A DNA stretch of 64,000 nt from Epiperipatus broadwayi. Taxonomy: Eukaryota; Onychophora; Udeonychophora; Euonychophora; Peripatidae. A program made the position numbers and the translations under genes. Where the stretch lies: positions 3,537,881-3,601,880 of the forward strand of contig JAQFVV010012489.1 of the NCBI GenBank assembly GCA_028023455.1, read 5' to 3'. The notes under the pieces were generated by a model that made no database searches, was not told the DNA's origin, and worked only from the letters and a program-made list of their open reading frames with translations. Positions 42,113 to 55,149 of this stretch are shown piece after piece (position 1 is the first letter of the stretch; each line of letters starts with the position of its first letter).

Positions 42113-44971
42113 ATATTTTTAACAGATGTTTTTTGTTAAAATATTTTTAAAATGTGGAAATAATTGTTAATTTTTATTTTATTTTAGAGATTGCATTTAA
42201 AAAGTTCCCCCTTTTGATTGCAAAAAGCATTTGCAGTTTACTATTTTCATGAGTCACTTTCTATCATCATCTGATTGTGATTTTTCTAATATATATATAT
42301 ATATTTATATATATATATATATAATATTTCTGAAGTAATGAACTTTTTTGATAAACTTGCAAATAACAACTTTGAATATTAATCTGCTAACTAGAGAAAC
42401 AGTAGCAATTTCACCTTATTCCAAATATTTGATATGAACAGCTGATAAGTCTGTAATATTTTATATGTGTGAAATGTTCCACTATGGCAATATTAGCAAT
42501 GTCTTGATCTAACTATTTTCCAGTTTTAGATCACAATTTTCATTATATTATTATAAGGTATTTTTTGAAAATTATTAAAATGATTGCTAGAAAGTCTGAT
42601 TGTGAAGAATATTAATACATATTATTAGTACTAGATGGCATTTTTGTTGTATGATTATTACAATCAATATAATAATGATTTCCCAAAAGTTTTGATAGAG
42701 GAGTTAAAGATTTCATAATAAGAAATTACTTGATCATTGTTTAAGCTAGCTAAGTATTGTTTTCAATTAAACTTTCACAAACAAAATAAGACATCTGTTA
42801 TGAAGGTATTCAAATCTTCACAAATCAGGTAGTTATGTTCTATATATATATATAAAGTATAGGATTACATGAATTTTGAAAAATATTAGATCAGACTTCA
42901 AATTAAAATAGCATTATATTCCAGAGTTCAAAGCTTTACTGCATATTCAAACATGAAGTTGTCTATAAAACCTTATGATCAGTTATCATTAAAAAAGTTT
43001 CTTTAAAATAGTAATGAGTTTTCCCACTGTGTTTTAGAATAGTGACAGAAAGGCTGATTTAGGAACTATGAGTTCCTAAAAGATTCCAATTTGTAAATTA
43101 AGTAGAACTAAAGATTAAATGGTCATTTGGATGCTCAAATGTCATACAACTACCCGATTAACTAATTACACAAATACATATTCTAATTTATAGGATCAAC
43201 TTCTAAAGCTTGATTTAATACTCTAAATATAATTTCAGACAACGTAGAATATGTTAATAGTGATTATTAATTAATATTTTAATAAAACAAAATGCTGGTG
43301 AGAATATCCTCAAGCATTATAGTTACACTTATTTTTTTCTATTACAATCAATCCAGGAATCTCTTACGTTTTATTACCAATAAGCTAAACTGCCTTAAAA
43401 AATATTCTTAAAAATCAAATGGTTTATTATTTGAGAGTTCTGAAAATAACGGATCTGGGCTGCAATCTATAAATTTTGAGTTAGAATCCACTTTTCTATC
43501 AGTACACCAAATTACTTAAAATAATATTTTTATTGATATTATTTTTTCTAGTTTCTTTTACTTTAAAATAATTTTAATAATAATCAGGTATACAATAAAA
43601 TTAATGTATTTAGTTACAAAAGTCAATGTATTTAAATTTCCTATTATATTTTTATAATAAACATATTTGTTTTATATCAACACCAATTTATTACTATAAT
43701 TATTTATCTTTAATAGTTCCTTCGTTTAAATAATTTGATTATAAAAAATAAATATTTCATTATTTATAAAGTAACTCGTTTAATATTAATTCAAAAATAA
43801 CTAGTCATTTAATCATTATATTAATGTTGTAGAGTTTAGAGGTCAAGGTTTTGCATCTGTTAAACCGCTATTTAACTCAAAAACTGCTTTTTTTTTTTAG
43901 GAAAAAAAAAACAAACAAACTGCAAATTAGAGAAGTTGTACCTTCAAGTGGTTTATGTTATTTACTCACTACGATTTTAAATTTGTATTATTAGCGCTCT
44001 AAGTGCTACATAACATAAACAATTAATCATCTGGTAAAATATTTATTGCTTATAATACTCAAACTTTTTAATGGTTTATTTCTATTCTTAAGCAAATAAT
44101 TTATGATTTATTTTTTTGCTTTTAATATTATTTAGACTTTACACATCCTCCCCCCTTTAAAACACAAAATCAAAATGTTTATATTAACATACTAATTATA
44201 TAGAACTTTTTGAGTCATTAGTTTTCTATTATAGAAATCCATTAACTAATATAAACAACCATTAGGAAACGAATATGACTATCCTAAGTTTTAAAAAAAT
44301 AAATAGACAGTCAAAGATTAAAAAAAGTATAGAAATGAGTTTTGGATTGATCATGAAAGCTAATAAAATCAATCTGTCAGCCATAAATACATCCACGTCC
44401 ACGTATGCCGATCCATTTAACTTTTTATCTGATATTTCATGATGTGTTTTTTAGCTTCTTTGGCAGAAACTTTTTCTTCTAAAATACTTCAAAATGCTGT
44501 CTAACTATAGCTGGCTAATATATTCTATTCTCTGCCATGTTTTTACATGGAAACAATTGCCATTGATCTTTAGAATGTCTTTGTGATAATTGTTATAATG
44601 TAGACCGGATCTACCCCCCCTCCCCATAAAAATCATGCCAAAATTCACCATGTGTTTTAGAAGTCTTGCATGATTCATTAACTTTACATTCCAACCTGAT
44701 TTTGCCATAGTAATTTTAAAATTTTAAAAAGGATCCTTAAATGAAACTTTTGCAATACTTTATATTGCACCAATAGAGTGTCCAAATCTATTGGAGTAAT
44801 TATTTCCCTGTGATGAAATACTGTGGCATTAAATTTGTTAAAAGATGTACCACATTAGAGTGTGTATTGTACCAAAACATTTAGTTCCTCTACCTACTTA
44901 TGAAATTATGAAATATTTAAACTGATTTCATTCACAAACTGATAACAATACAAGTTTCTTCCAAAATGTAA
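42113..44971. other. AT-rich DNA, unassigned
   Basis: (TA)n tracts occur at about 42289-42322 and 42840-42853. A minus-strand frame at 44505-44708 has balanced composition ('MVNFGMIFMGRGGRSGLH') but no recognised family and includes a C-rich homopolymer. No gene called. Confidence 0.35.
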
Positions 44972-45043
44972 GCCTCGTGGTTGAGACCTGTAGAGGTCCC
45001 TACTATTGCATTTTTACATGCACATTCTTGAGGTTTCAGCCTT
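44972..45043 (+). repeat. Half copy of the 57.2-kb palindromic element
   Basis: The segment 'gacctgtagaggtccctac' and the following 'ttacatgcacat' and 'ccttagtaaatatta' match, in order, the right half of the palindrome at 57148-57299. Only one arm is present, so the family can exist as single-arm copies. Confidence 0.75.
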
Positions 45044-45505
45044 AGTAAATATTAATTACTCATTATAAAAAGTTTTGAGTCTCATTTAATATTAGTTCAT
45101 ACCCATATAAATATAAGATTGGACAAAACAACTTTCATATTAATACTATAGTTTTCATATTCTGTGACACAGATATGGACCATTACAAATGCATAAATGG
45201 ATATATTAAATGATTGGTAATGCAACATAAGAAAAGCTTAACAGTGAAAACTTTTAATGTAATATGCTACTCATTCAATATATTTGTAATGATATCATAC
45301 TCATAGTAATGAATGGGTGAAATTGTGGGAGAAGGGGATGATATAAATTGTCAGCTACAGTTTAATAATGTAAATATATAGCAAAATTATTATTAGACAT
45401 CAAAGAAAAGAAAAACTTAAAATAATAATAATTATAATAAACTTTTTGAAAAAACTAACAATTAATGGCAAAAACCCTATAATATAAGTTATAATATGTA
45501 TTCAT
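45044..45505. other. AT-rich DNA without recognised feature
   Basis: Nothing identifiable. Confidence 0.4.
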
Positions 45506-46830
45506 CATCACTACATTAAAACATTATTAATCCACTGCAGAATGCAGGTCTCTCAAGTCTAATATGATTTTCTACCTTCTAGTCTTTTTTCTCCACATCA
45601 TTTCATCCATAAATATCTCTTGGAATCAAATTTTATGATTTTAATTTTCCATTTATTATTATTATTTCATTTAACAATATACTGATCCCAGCTCCACTTC
45701 AGTCTCTCAATCCTTTCATTATTCGTGTTTCATTGAGTAGTCTGAAGTCCTTATATTGCTCTTTGATTAAATGCCCAAATATTAGCTCCACAAGTAAGAA
45801 TTTATAAAAAACCCATTTATTAAAAGAACTTCCTTTTCAAACACAGAGGTATATTTTTTTTTAATATGAAGTTATTTCTATAAAAAAGCATTTCATCAGA
45901 GTTTAATTCTGTGATTAATTTTATTGGTTGTTTCAATATGTATTAATAATTTAATCAAGATATTTATAGTGGTTCATTTTTTTCTAATTCAACATTGTCA
46001 ATCTTTATCTAGTTTTGAGAAAATCCACTGAACATAACTTTAGTCTTTTTAGCATCTTTAGACCTACTTCCTTATTTTCATCTGGTAATACTTGTAACAT
46101 TTTCTGCATCCCTGAAGCACTATGAAATTACATCTACATTGTCTGTAAAATATAGATGACTTAAATAATATTTATTTATTTTTAATCACCTCACTTCCCA
46201 TTTTAATTCACAAAATATTTCTCATGAGAATTTTGTAAAAAGTTTTGGAGGTATGAAATCACCATATTTTACACCCTTTTTAATGTGCAGTTGCATTCTC
46301 ATAAATATTTTTCAGAATAAGACATTATATCCAATGATTTAATGATTTTAGAAGAAATACTTATGGAATCAAATGTCTTTTTATAATCTGTAAATCCAAA
46401 GTACAATGACAACTTTTATTTATTGTTCCTTTTTATAACTTATGCCAATATTTGGATGTGAACCACAGAGCTAAAACCACTTTCAAATGCTATTTGCTCT
46501 TTTGGTTAGTTAAAATTTAAATTTTTCTGTAGATATAATTGTATTGTAAAAATTTTGCATAGAAGTGATAAAAAACTAATTGATCTACAATTATTAATAT
46601 CTTCTTCACCATCTTTTTAAAAATTAATATTATTAATGCACTTTTTCATTTATCTGGTGTACCTTTACTATTCAGACATTTTATATGTAATTTTGCACAC
46701 CTTTTAAAATTTATTCCATCATTACCCATAGCTTTTTTTTTCTTCATAGATTTAATTGCATTTACCACTTGTCCATTTAAAATACAAGATGTAGCAGTTC
46801 TAGAAAATACTATGTTTTCTTATTCTTTAA
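45506..46830 (-). pseudogene. RTE-like LINE, reverse-transcriptase part, minus strand (split element)
   Basis: On the minus strand from about 46790, 'AIKSMKKKKAMGNDGI' is followed by words recalling 'LAKL-x-x-KCLN-x-x-GTPDKWK' and a decayed 'NYRPISLL' block, the N-terminal RT motifs of RTE-type LINEs. The 3' end near 45530 carries the complement of the 'ctgcagtggatta' terminal signature, and near 45695 the complement of 'gagactgaagtggagctggg'. Many stops and frameshifts are present. The endonuclease half of what appears to be the same element lies at 48760-49420, separated by later insertions. Confidence 0.65.
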
Positions 46831-47010
46831 TGTTATATATTCTACACATCACATGATCACCATCTCTTATACTAGCTCATAATTGGGGATATTGGATGAG
46901 TAGGCACTAGATAGAGATTTTATGCACAAGCCTTCTGGCATTCATTGATTACTCTGGTTGGCACAGGGTGGCACTACTGTATGGAGAGTTTTGCCTTGTT
47001 ATATATTCTA
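46831..47010 (+). mobile_element. Short non-coding retroposon, copy 2, with 14-bp TSD
   Basis: A perfect 14-bp direct repeat TGTTATATATTCTA flanks (46831-46844 and 46997-47010) a 152-bp insert. The insert begins 'cacatcacatgatcacc' and ends 'ggagagttttgcc' with no A tail. Head and body match copy 1 at 6.6-6.9 kb, but here the body is present once, uninverted. It lies inside the minus-strand RTE remnant, so it is younger than that element. No pol III boxes or ORF were recognised; its source may be a small structured RNA. Confidence 0.85.
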
Positions 47011-47139
47011 TTGTTAGAACTCTTGCTCACATTTCATGTCATCTCTCTTTTTAGTAATAGTTTCATAGTTTCTTCTTATTGCAAAACAATTTGCCTTCTA
47101 AATTTAAAATGTCATTTTACACTTTTGTTTTGTTCTCTT

Positions 47140-48545
47140 TTGTTAAAAAAAATAGAAAACATTTTGGCAAAGTTATATAATAAATATCTAAATGATAAAA
47201 ATATACCAGATGATTGGAATAATGCAATAGTAATATTAATATTTTAATAAAGTGATAAAAAAGATATTAGCAATTAGAGTCCTATCATCTTTTGTCAGTT
47301 TTATACAAAATTTTTACCAATATAATTACAATTCATACCTTCGAATTTCAACCAATCAAAAAACATGCTGGATTTAAAAGTGGGTTTAGTATAGTAGATC
47401 ATAACTAAATAAGGTTTTAGCACAATAGATGATAATTAATTATTGAGAGAAGTTATAGAAATGACCAATGTATATTAGTTTCAATTATGCTTTGGATTTG
47501 TAGATTATTAAAAGCATTTGATTCTATAAGCATTTCTTCAATGATTGAATCATCAAGATATTGACCCAGGATATTATCATATTCTGAAGAATATTTATAA
47601 AAATGAAACAACAATTATATTGCATAATGATACAAGAAAGATTAACATTGAAAAGAGTGTAAAACAGCATGACTTCATATTTCCAAAAATTTTTACAGCA
47701 GCATTGCAAGAAATAATTTGTGGAATTAAACGGGAAGCTAAAGGAGTAAAAGTAAATGGAGTTTATTTAAGTCATTTAGATTTTACAGATGAAGTATTTC
47801 TTTTTGCAAATAATGCTTCAGAGCTACAGGAAGTGTTACAACAGTTATCAGTTGAAAGTAAAAAAAATAGTACTAAAGATAAATGTTAAAAATATTGAAG
47901 TAATGTTCAATGGATTTTGTCAAAAGATAAAAATAAAAATGATTGTGATGAGTTTGAAGAAGTTAACAACTACAATACCTTGGGTCAAATGATTACAACA
48001 GATGGAAAAATAAAGAAGAAATTAAACATACAATTAAACTTGTTTTGGAAGGCTTTTGGTAAAAATAATATTACAAGAAAGATGCCTATGTGTTTGAAAA
48101 GGAAGGTTGTCAATACATGTGTTTTTCCAGTTCTTACTTATGGATTTGAGACTTGGACATTCAATGAAAGAACAATACAGAGACTTCAGACCATTCACTG
48201 AAATATGAAAAAATGCATGTTAGGAGTAACAAGAAAAGATAGAAAATGTAATATATTGGTAAGAGAACAAACAGTGTTACTGACATCATTGAAAGAATTA
48301 AGAGACTGAAGTGGAGTTGAGCTGGATCTATTGCTAGAAGAGATAATAATAGATGGACAATTGAAATTTTAAAATGGATTCCCAGATATTGGAGAAGACC
48401 CAGAAAGTGACCACATGAGAGATTGATTGATGATATCAGAAAGTGTGTCATATTAAAAGATGCTAGAGATTGGAGAAGATGGACTGAACTTGGAGAAACC
48501 TTCATCCTGCAGTGGATCAATAATGGTTGATGATGATGATGACTA
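47140..48545 (+). pseudogene. RTE-like LINE, plus-strand copy inserted in an older RTE
   Basis: From 47157 the frame reads 'NILAKLYNKYLNDKN' then 'IPDDWNNAIVILIF', the entry to an RTE reverse transcriptase. At 47545-47889 there are 'RKINIEKSVKQHDFIFPK' (motif B region) and 'LDFTDEVFLF', where the catalytic FADD is replaced by FTDE. At 47917-48201 there is the thumb 'CVFPVLTYGFETWTF', and the C-terminal 'WTELGETFILQWINN' lies near 48495, ahead of a (GAT)n tail (48527-48542). Stops and frameshifts separate these pieces, so it is inactive. The endonuclease domain is missing through 5' truncation. Confidence 0.8.
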
Positions 48546-48759
48546 TTAAGTTTTTTCAGTATTAATCTACAAAACTTTTAGATATTCAACTCTTTATTAC
48601 CTTCTTTTACCTAAAATAAAATAAAATTACTTTCTTGTACCAAAAATCTTTGTAGCAATTCTTAATCATATATTAGTTGTTTTCCTATTGATTTTATTCA
48701 TATATGAATCATATTTAAAATCTGTTAATGTTTTAAAATGATTTTCAAGTTCTAATTTA

Positions 48760-49420
48760 AATTTGTTAAAATATCTCAGTAATCAGATGATAATCACTAC
48801 ATTTGTTGAATTTATTAAGAACATTACAATCTTGAACTACATACTTGTTATTAGTCAATATATAATACAATTCTGCTGTATTTTCATTTGAATGCCCTTT
48901 GCCCATTTTCATTTAGCATTTTTCTCAAAAAAAATTTTTTTTTAATATTCAGCACTTATTATTGGGTGAACTCCACAAGTCTGTTTGTTAATCAGTATAA
49001 CCAAATGTACCCATACACTTTTATCTTTCAATTGTTTACCCATTCTAGGATTAACGTTTTCCATGACAATTTTAAAATATTGTTTGGTCTGATCAAAAGC
49101 CTTTTGTACATCCATATAAAAATCCTCTACTTTTTCATCATAATACAACTTATTGTGATATAAACTTTAATCTTCTGCATTTTATATTTTCTATTACGTC
49201 AAATAACAAATCTTGTAAGATTGTCTGATACAACGTCAACTCCATAATATTGTCCTTTCACTTTTTTTATATTTATAATCAATCCAAATCTACATGTACT
49301 TCGAATATTTATGCTTTATAGTAAAATATGTTTCCACGTTGCAACTCAATTAAATGTTCACCTTTTATTCTAATTTTACGAAGTTCAATAGTATCCTATT
49401 TAATATTAGCCAGTTTCTTC
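48760..49420 (-). pseudogene. RTE-like LINE, endonuclease part, minus strand (split element)
   Basis: Minus-strand pieces from 49400 follow an RTE endonuclease: 'KIRIKGEHLIELQRGN', 'VYITIS' then 'DEKVEDFYMDVQKAFDQTK', and 'KIVMENVNPRMGKQ', a mutated form of MGDFNAKIG whose catalytic Asp is lost. Next come 'YILTNNKYVVQDCNVLNK' near 48850 and 'SDYHLI' (the SDH motif) near 48790. The domain is complete in order but broken by frameshifts. It pairs with the RT part at 45506-46830; together they form one element interrupted by the plus-strand RTE copy. Confidence 0.75.
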
Positions 49421-50196
49421 TATTCATGCAATCTTCATTCATGTGAAAGAGATTTGTAGTTGTAAGCAGCAAATTAAAAAACGTCATCAAATGACACTCT
49501 ATTAATTATGTATTAATAATATTTTAATAACCATAATAATATGACTTTCAATTTATTTAATTAAATCTATTCAATATAGTAAAGTATTTTATAATTGAAA
49601 ATATTTTGAAGTAATTTGATGGATATATATATATATATTTGTACGTGTGTACTTGCTATCCATTATTTAACAACAGCCTTTTCCATTTAACATTTTTTAT
49701 TTATCACAAAAACACTATTTAAGCTTTAAGTGCACCTGTCTTTTGACTTTAAATGACTTTTGTCTGTATACAAAACATTTTTCAAATGTTTCCAAAAGTC
49801 TGGGTTTGTAAAGACAAACGGGTTAATATAAGAAAAAGAGGTTTAAAGTAAATCTTAGAACAAAAAAAAAGTTATAATAATAAATGCAGTAAATATTTTT
49901 AAATATATTCTATCTCTCTCTTTACGTATATAATAAATCTTTTTATTTATATAAACGTACAATTCACTGTTGTAATATTTTATTGAGATATAGACTTTCT
50001 TCATAAACTGAGCTAGGGAGTGAAAAAACCGGGATACAGTCGAAAAGTTATATAAATAGATAAATTACCCTCTTTGTAAATATTTACTCTGGTTAATTTT
50101 ATTTTTTAAAACCTTAAATATTTTTTAAAGACAGCTAGTTTAATAATCAAAATAAGAGTCGTAGATCACATGATCCTATCTCTTAAGCTTGTAAGT
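49421..50196. other. AT-rich DNA without recognised feature
   Basis: Contains a (TA)n tract near 49624-49639; nothing else identified. Confidence 0.4.
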
Positions 50197-50417
50197 TATA
50201 AACAGTAAGGATTGCCAATTCCTCTACAAGCTTTATGGTAAATGCTTAGCCAGAGCTAATGTCTGAACCTATCCTGACACCTCTCTGAGGAGTGCCAAAG
50301 CATGAAACCATGGCCAGGGGTTTGGGGAGGGGTTCCGGACAGAGATATATAGTACTGGCTCTGGCTAAGCATTTATCATAAAGCTTGTAAATGAATTGGC
50401 AATCCTCACTGTTTATA
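50197..50417 (+). mobile_element. 60-bp inverted-repeat cassette with hammerhead-like core
   Basis: Arms at 50197-50256 and 50358-50417 are inverted repeats of about 60 bp with few mismatches. The ~100-bp interior is GC-rich for this window and holds CTGAGGA (50285-50291), the stem GTGC/GCAT with a CAAA loop, and GAAAC from 50304. This satisfies the CUGANGA-stem II-GAAA core of a hammerhead ribozyme without extra bases. Stem III could be a short ACC/GGT helix; stem I is weak. The architecture matches the 28.7-kb cassette although the arm sequences differ. Possible origins are a PLE terminal fragment or a retrozyme-like non-autonomous element; catalysis is unproven. Confidence 0.65.
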
Positions 50418-51931
50418 GCTAGTTTAATAAGTTTTATTTTAAACTGCCAATAGTTTTCTGTTACTTGATTATAATATCATTACTAGTGGGCGTTGTAGTT
50501 ATTCTGATAGAGTTACATATTATATAAAAGAAATGTACAATCGTTTTTTTTTGGTATTTTGTTGAAACTATTTCAGAAAGAGTATAGATTATATAAAAGT
50601 ACTAAAAACTATAGTATAATAAATTCTTAGAATTATTATTTCAGCAGTATGCCAGTTACTGATTTTTATATTCATAACTGGATGCAAAGTTTTTAAAGAT
50701 TTTTTTTTATCTAAGTCATAGTTTACATAATATGAAAAAGTTGACCGGTAAAAGGGAATGCTTTTCATACATTTACTAATGTAGGATAAAACAATCATTA
50801 GCTTCAATATATAATAGTAATGCTTAAATAAAGATATTTTCTTGAAAAATAATTCTTACATTTATTTGTCAGTCCATTGTGGAGAGTAGTGATTCATTAT
50901 TTATAACGATCCACAAAGAAAATGGTATTTTTATGAAGGGGAATGTTTGTATCATTATTATCATGCTCTTGGAAATAATATTTGACTATAAAGATAACGA
51001 ACTAAATCATTATCGTCGATGGTGATAATGTGTTAGAAGAAATACATAGAAAAAATTTGGTTGCTAATATTTTAAAATGATCTGGTAAAGAAAAAAATGT
51101 ACTTAATCAATGAAGATGAATGCCTTCATATGTGAGACTGTAAGAGGGCTTGATATAAAAACAAAGATCACTTCTAGTAGAAAGTTTTAGTCTTTTTTAA
51201 TGTCTATGTTTGGTTTTGTTTGCAATACAACAAACCTATATTCAGGTAAAAGAGATAATCTTCTATTAACAAACAGAATGAGAATGTTATCAGAAAAAGG
51301 TAGGCATTATTAAGTTTATTTTAAAAAAGGATTTGGTAGGAATCTGGCTTACAAATTATCATGGTAACATATTTGCATTTTTTATTCCATGCAATAGATA
51401 TATATTCATAAAATTACATGTCTGATTGGCTGCAAAATTGTTTATATTCATATTCAATTCATTATTTAATATGTATGTTTTATATGTCAAGTATTATGTT
51501 TATAAGCAAGTTAGATTAATTAATTATTTAGTATCATTACAATCAGATGGTAATGCACCATCATTATCAATATTAGTTGTTTACTGTTTACTATGTAGTC
51601 TATTATTTGTAGCACAACTAATATTATATATCCATTTACTATTTAATAATTTGATTCCTGAAGATAATATTAAATTCTAATAGGTAGTTTTTTTTAAATA
51701 TACTATATTTAAGTAAATATTAAAGAGGTCTCTGGGAAAAGTTTATTTAAATTCTTCTTGGCAGCTGTAATAAAAAATCATTTGCTTATTTTTAAGTGTC
51801 AAAAATGTTTTCTAATTTTAGTTTATACATTCTAATTTTGTAATATTATGGTGTAATTTTTATTACATGACTCTCACACAAAATAAGGACAAATTTCTAT
51901 CCACTTTTAATACCTTGTGGAGGGATATAAT
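50418..51931. other. AT-rich DNA with one hydrophobic frame
   Basis: A plus-strand frame at 51426-51680 would encode about 84 mostly hydrophobic residues. It lacks an ATG at its beginning and has no recognised family, so it is not called as a gene. Nothing else seen. Confidence 0.35.
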
Positions 51932-52050
51932 CAAAAGCATATGACCAAAAAATGTGAAAAGAATGTATAATTGCCAAGATTCACATTTCATGCAGAACCA
52001 GCACTCATTGGTTGATCCAGATCTCAATCTCTTACATGTAACTTTATCAT
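51932..52050 (+). repeat. Fragment of the 18.3/25.3-kb dispersed repeat family
   Basis: The run 'cacatttcatgcagaaccag', then 'cactcattggttgatccaga', aligns with the start of the copies at 18.34 and 25.71 kb. Only the beginning of the unit is present. Confidence 0.5.
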
Positions 52051-53006
52051 TGTTCACTGTATATAAATAGTCAATTACTATAGTTTAATTGATAAGTGTC
52101 AAACTTACTGTCCATTCAACTGTGATGCAAACCACTTAATGGAAGTTAATTTTTATTAGTCATTCATTAAACTAGAGATTATCCATTTAATGAATAATTT
52201 TTCTGTAGAGTAATTTACATAGCATCCCTCTCATACAAGGTATGGACTGTTTTCTATCATATTTTTCACATCTTTGGTCATATCTTTATGATTACATCTG
52301 ATCGTAAGATGTTAAATGGAATAGAAACTAGACCCTACCTTGTGTAAGAGTGGTGTAGTAACAATTGCACTACAGAAATATTATTCATTATGTAAATAAT
52401 CTGTAGTCATATAATGAATGACTAATAAAAATTATTAATATGCTAATTTTGTATTTCAATATATATTTTTTAATTAGCCTTTAAAATGTTTTCATTTCTA
52501 TGTTTTTATATTTGTTTGTTTTAATAAAGATTATAATAAAATGCTTACATTTATTTATCAAATAGATAGTATGTATGTAATTAAAAAGAAATGATTTTCA
52601 CCTTCTCACATATGTGCTGTACTAATTTATATAAGGTCAATGAGACTGTGTTGAGTACAGGAAAGCTCTCAAACCCAAACCCAAGATAGAGACTTTATAA
52701 AAATAAGAGCAGCCATCTTATCTTTAACCTAAATTCTGATTTACATAGGTCAATCTAAAGTCTATGAAATAATTCTTGCACATAAATAATATATAAAATA
52801 TGATTAATTTAAAGACTTAAAACATAAAAAAATCATTATTGAGTTAAAACTTTTATTAGCATTACCTACTTCTATACATTATTTAAATATATCTATAAAT
52901 GACATATTCAGATTCATCCATGTATGATTTATATTACAAACATGTTATAAGAAAACACTGTAGTGGCACTGCAAACATTGATATACAACAAGTTTAATGT
53001 TCCAAC
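52051..53006. other. AT-rich DNA without recognised feature
   Basis: No gene recognised. A short segment near 52670-52760 shares words with 10690-10800 ('taaaaataagagcagccat', 'aaatctaaag'), suggesting another old dispersed repeat. Confidence 0.35.
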
Positions 53007-53348
<342 letters not shown>

Positions 53349-53889
53349 GTGGAACAATAAGACAATATAAAAATAATATCAAAAATTTCCAAATGGAAGA
53401 TAGTTTCCATATATCAACATGTTTGTTGATACAATTTTGTTTCTTAAAGATTTTAATGACTTCACTATTTTTTTTGGTATTCTGATGTTTGAAAAATCTA
53501 CATTGCACTTACTATACCTAGCAATCAGGGCAAGTGTTAATGCTAACTAGTGTTGCTTTATAGCATTAGCATGTTTGTTTATGCATACCTAAATAAGAGA
53601 TTCTATAAACTACACATGTAATTTTACTAAACTCTATTTGACATTCAAAAACTATTAATAACATATTTTTATGCAAATATGTAACTAATACAAAATAAAA
53701 ATCAAAAATTTAAATTATATTCCATATTTTTTTAAAAAAATTATTGTTTCAAAAGTAGAATAAAATATAGATTGGGAATGGAATAAAATGAAGTAACTTT
53801 TTTCCATATTAACACATTCTATTTATAAAAATTCATAAATATAAGAGAATAAAATAAAAAAATTTAAATCATTTCAATTGTTCAAATAA
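53349..53889. other. AT-rich DNA without recognised feature
   Basis: Nothing identifiable. Confidence 0.4.
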
Positions 53890-54625
53890 TGTAATTGGTA
53901 TTACTTAAGAGTTTCAGATAAAAACAAGCAAATAGAGATAAATATAAATGTTAAAAGAATTTAAAAAATGTTGAATATGTTTTCCCCAAAAAAGAAAATA
54001 ATGTTTGAGAATAATAAATTACAAATTCACAACTACATATATCTTTATGATATTATTAAGAAAAATAAAAAGGAATAAAATTAATCATAGAATTAAATTT
54101 GAATAGAGAGTTTTTGCTAGGAATATTATAATATTAAAAATAAATATACCTATGTGTTTAAAAGATGTTTAATAAATGTTTTACAGTTATTACATTTTAA
54201 GAATTATATACTTAATAAAAGAATAATTTCAGACAGTTTCAGCCATGTAATAAAGTATGAAGATATATATATATATATATGAATATATATATATATATGT
54301 TTGAAAAAATAACACATGTTCAAAAGTGCTATTTATGTTTAAGAGATAAAAGATATCAATGACTTCAATAAAAAAAATTAGAGGTTAAAATGAAACTGAA
54401 TTGGTCATGTTTGTAAAAGAGGTGACTATACTATAATATTTGAAATCTTGATCAGGGCTCAAAAGATTGATAAAGATGTACAGATAAATTACACATTATA
54501 TGGTTAGATAGTGAAAGGTTGTTTTCTGTATTAATGTGAAGAAGAGAAACTATGAATTAGGACAACTGAATTACAATTGGAAAGTTTTTGTTCTACAGGA
54601 GGTCAGTAATGTTTGAATATGTATA
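53890..54625 (+). pseudogene. Heavily degraded RTE-like LINE 3' half
   Basis: Pieces follow the RTE thumb-to-end order: 'LQIHNYIYLYDIIKKN' near 54025, 'MPLCLKRKV'-like decayed words near 54150, 'LKWNWVGHVCKRGD' near 54390, and a decayed form of the terminal signature ('ttgttctacaggaggtcagt') near 54587. A (TA)n tract has expanded inside it (54263-54298). It is older than the 47-kb copy by its divergence. Confidence 0.55.
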
Positions 54626-55149
54626 TATGCATATATGTAATATGCACTTGCTAATTTTTATATATATTTAAAAACAAAAAAAAAGAATTATAAACAAGAA
54701 AACATATATAGAAGTTGAACAATATAACAGAAAGCCATATCATAATAGTCTTACATTTTTGACTATGTAAATAAAAGTAATCTTTTACTTAAAAATATAA
54801 ACTTAAAGTAGTTGAAAAATCAGGTGACAGGAAATTAGTGTTAATGTCATAAACATAAAAAAAAAATTGGAGCCTATTTGCAACTAATAATATTAAGTTA
54901 TTTAATATTTTTGGGATAATAGTTTAATAAAAATAATAATAAACAGCAGTTATTCATAAATAAGTAAGGTCATTCCAACTGCAAAAAAAAGCATGTGCAC
55001 AGACAGAAAAAAAAAGAAAAAAAGAGAAAAGAACTATTCTAAAAATGAGTTTTATGTTACTAAACAAACTACTAATTTTTTTACTACAAATAACTCGACA
55101 TGTGGAACATGTTAGTTCATTTTTCGGTTTATTTGAAATTTTATAAAGT
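54626..55149. other. AT-rich DNA without recognised feature
   Basis: A-rich homopolymer runs; nothing identifiable. Confidence 0.4.

Noticed and set aside
44505-44708. Minus-strand 67-codon frame with balanced composition
   Set aside because: No recognised domain, includes a translated G/C homopolymer, and has no supporting context.
51426-51680. 84-residue membrane protein gene
   Set aside because: Begins without ATG, composition follows AT-rich codons, and no homologous family was recognised.
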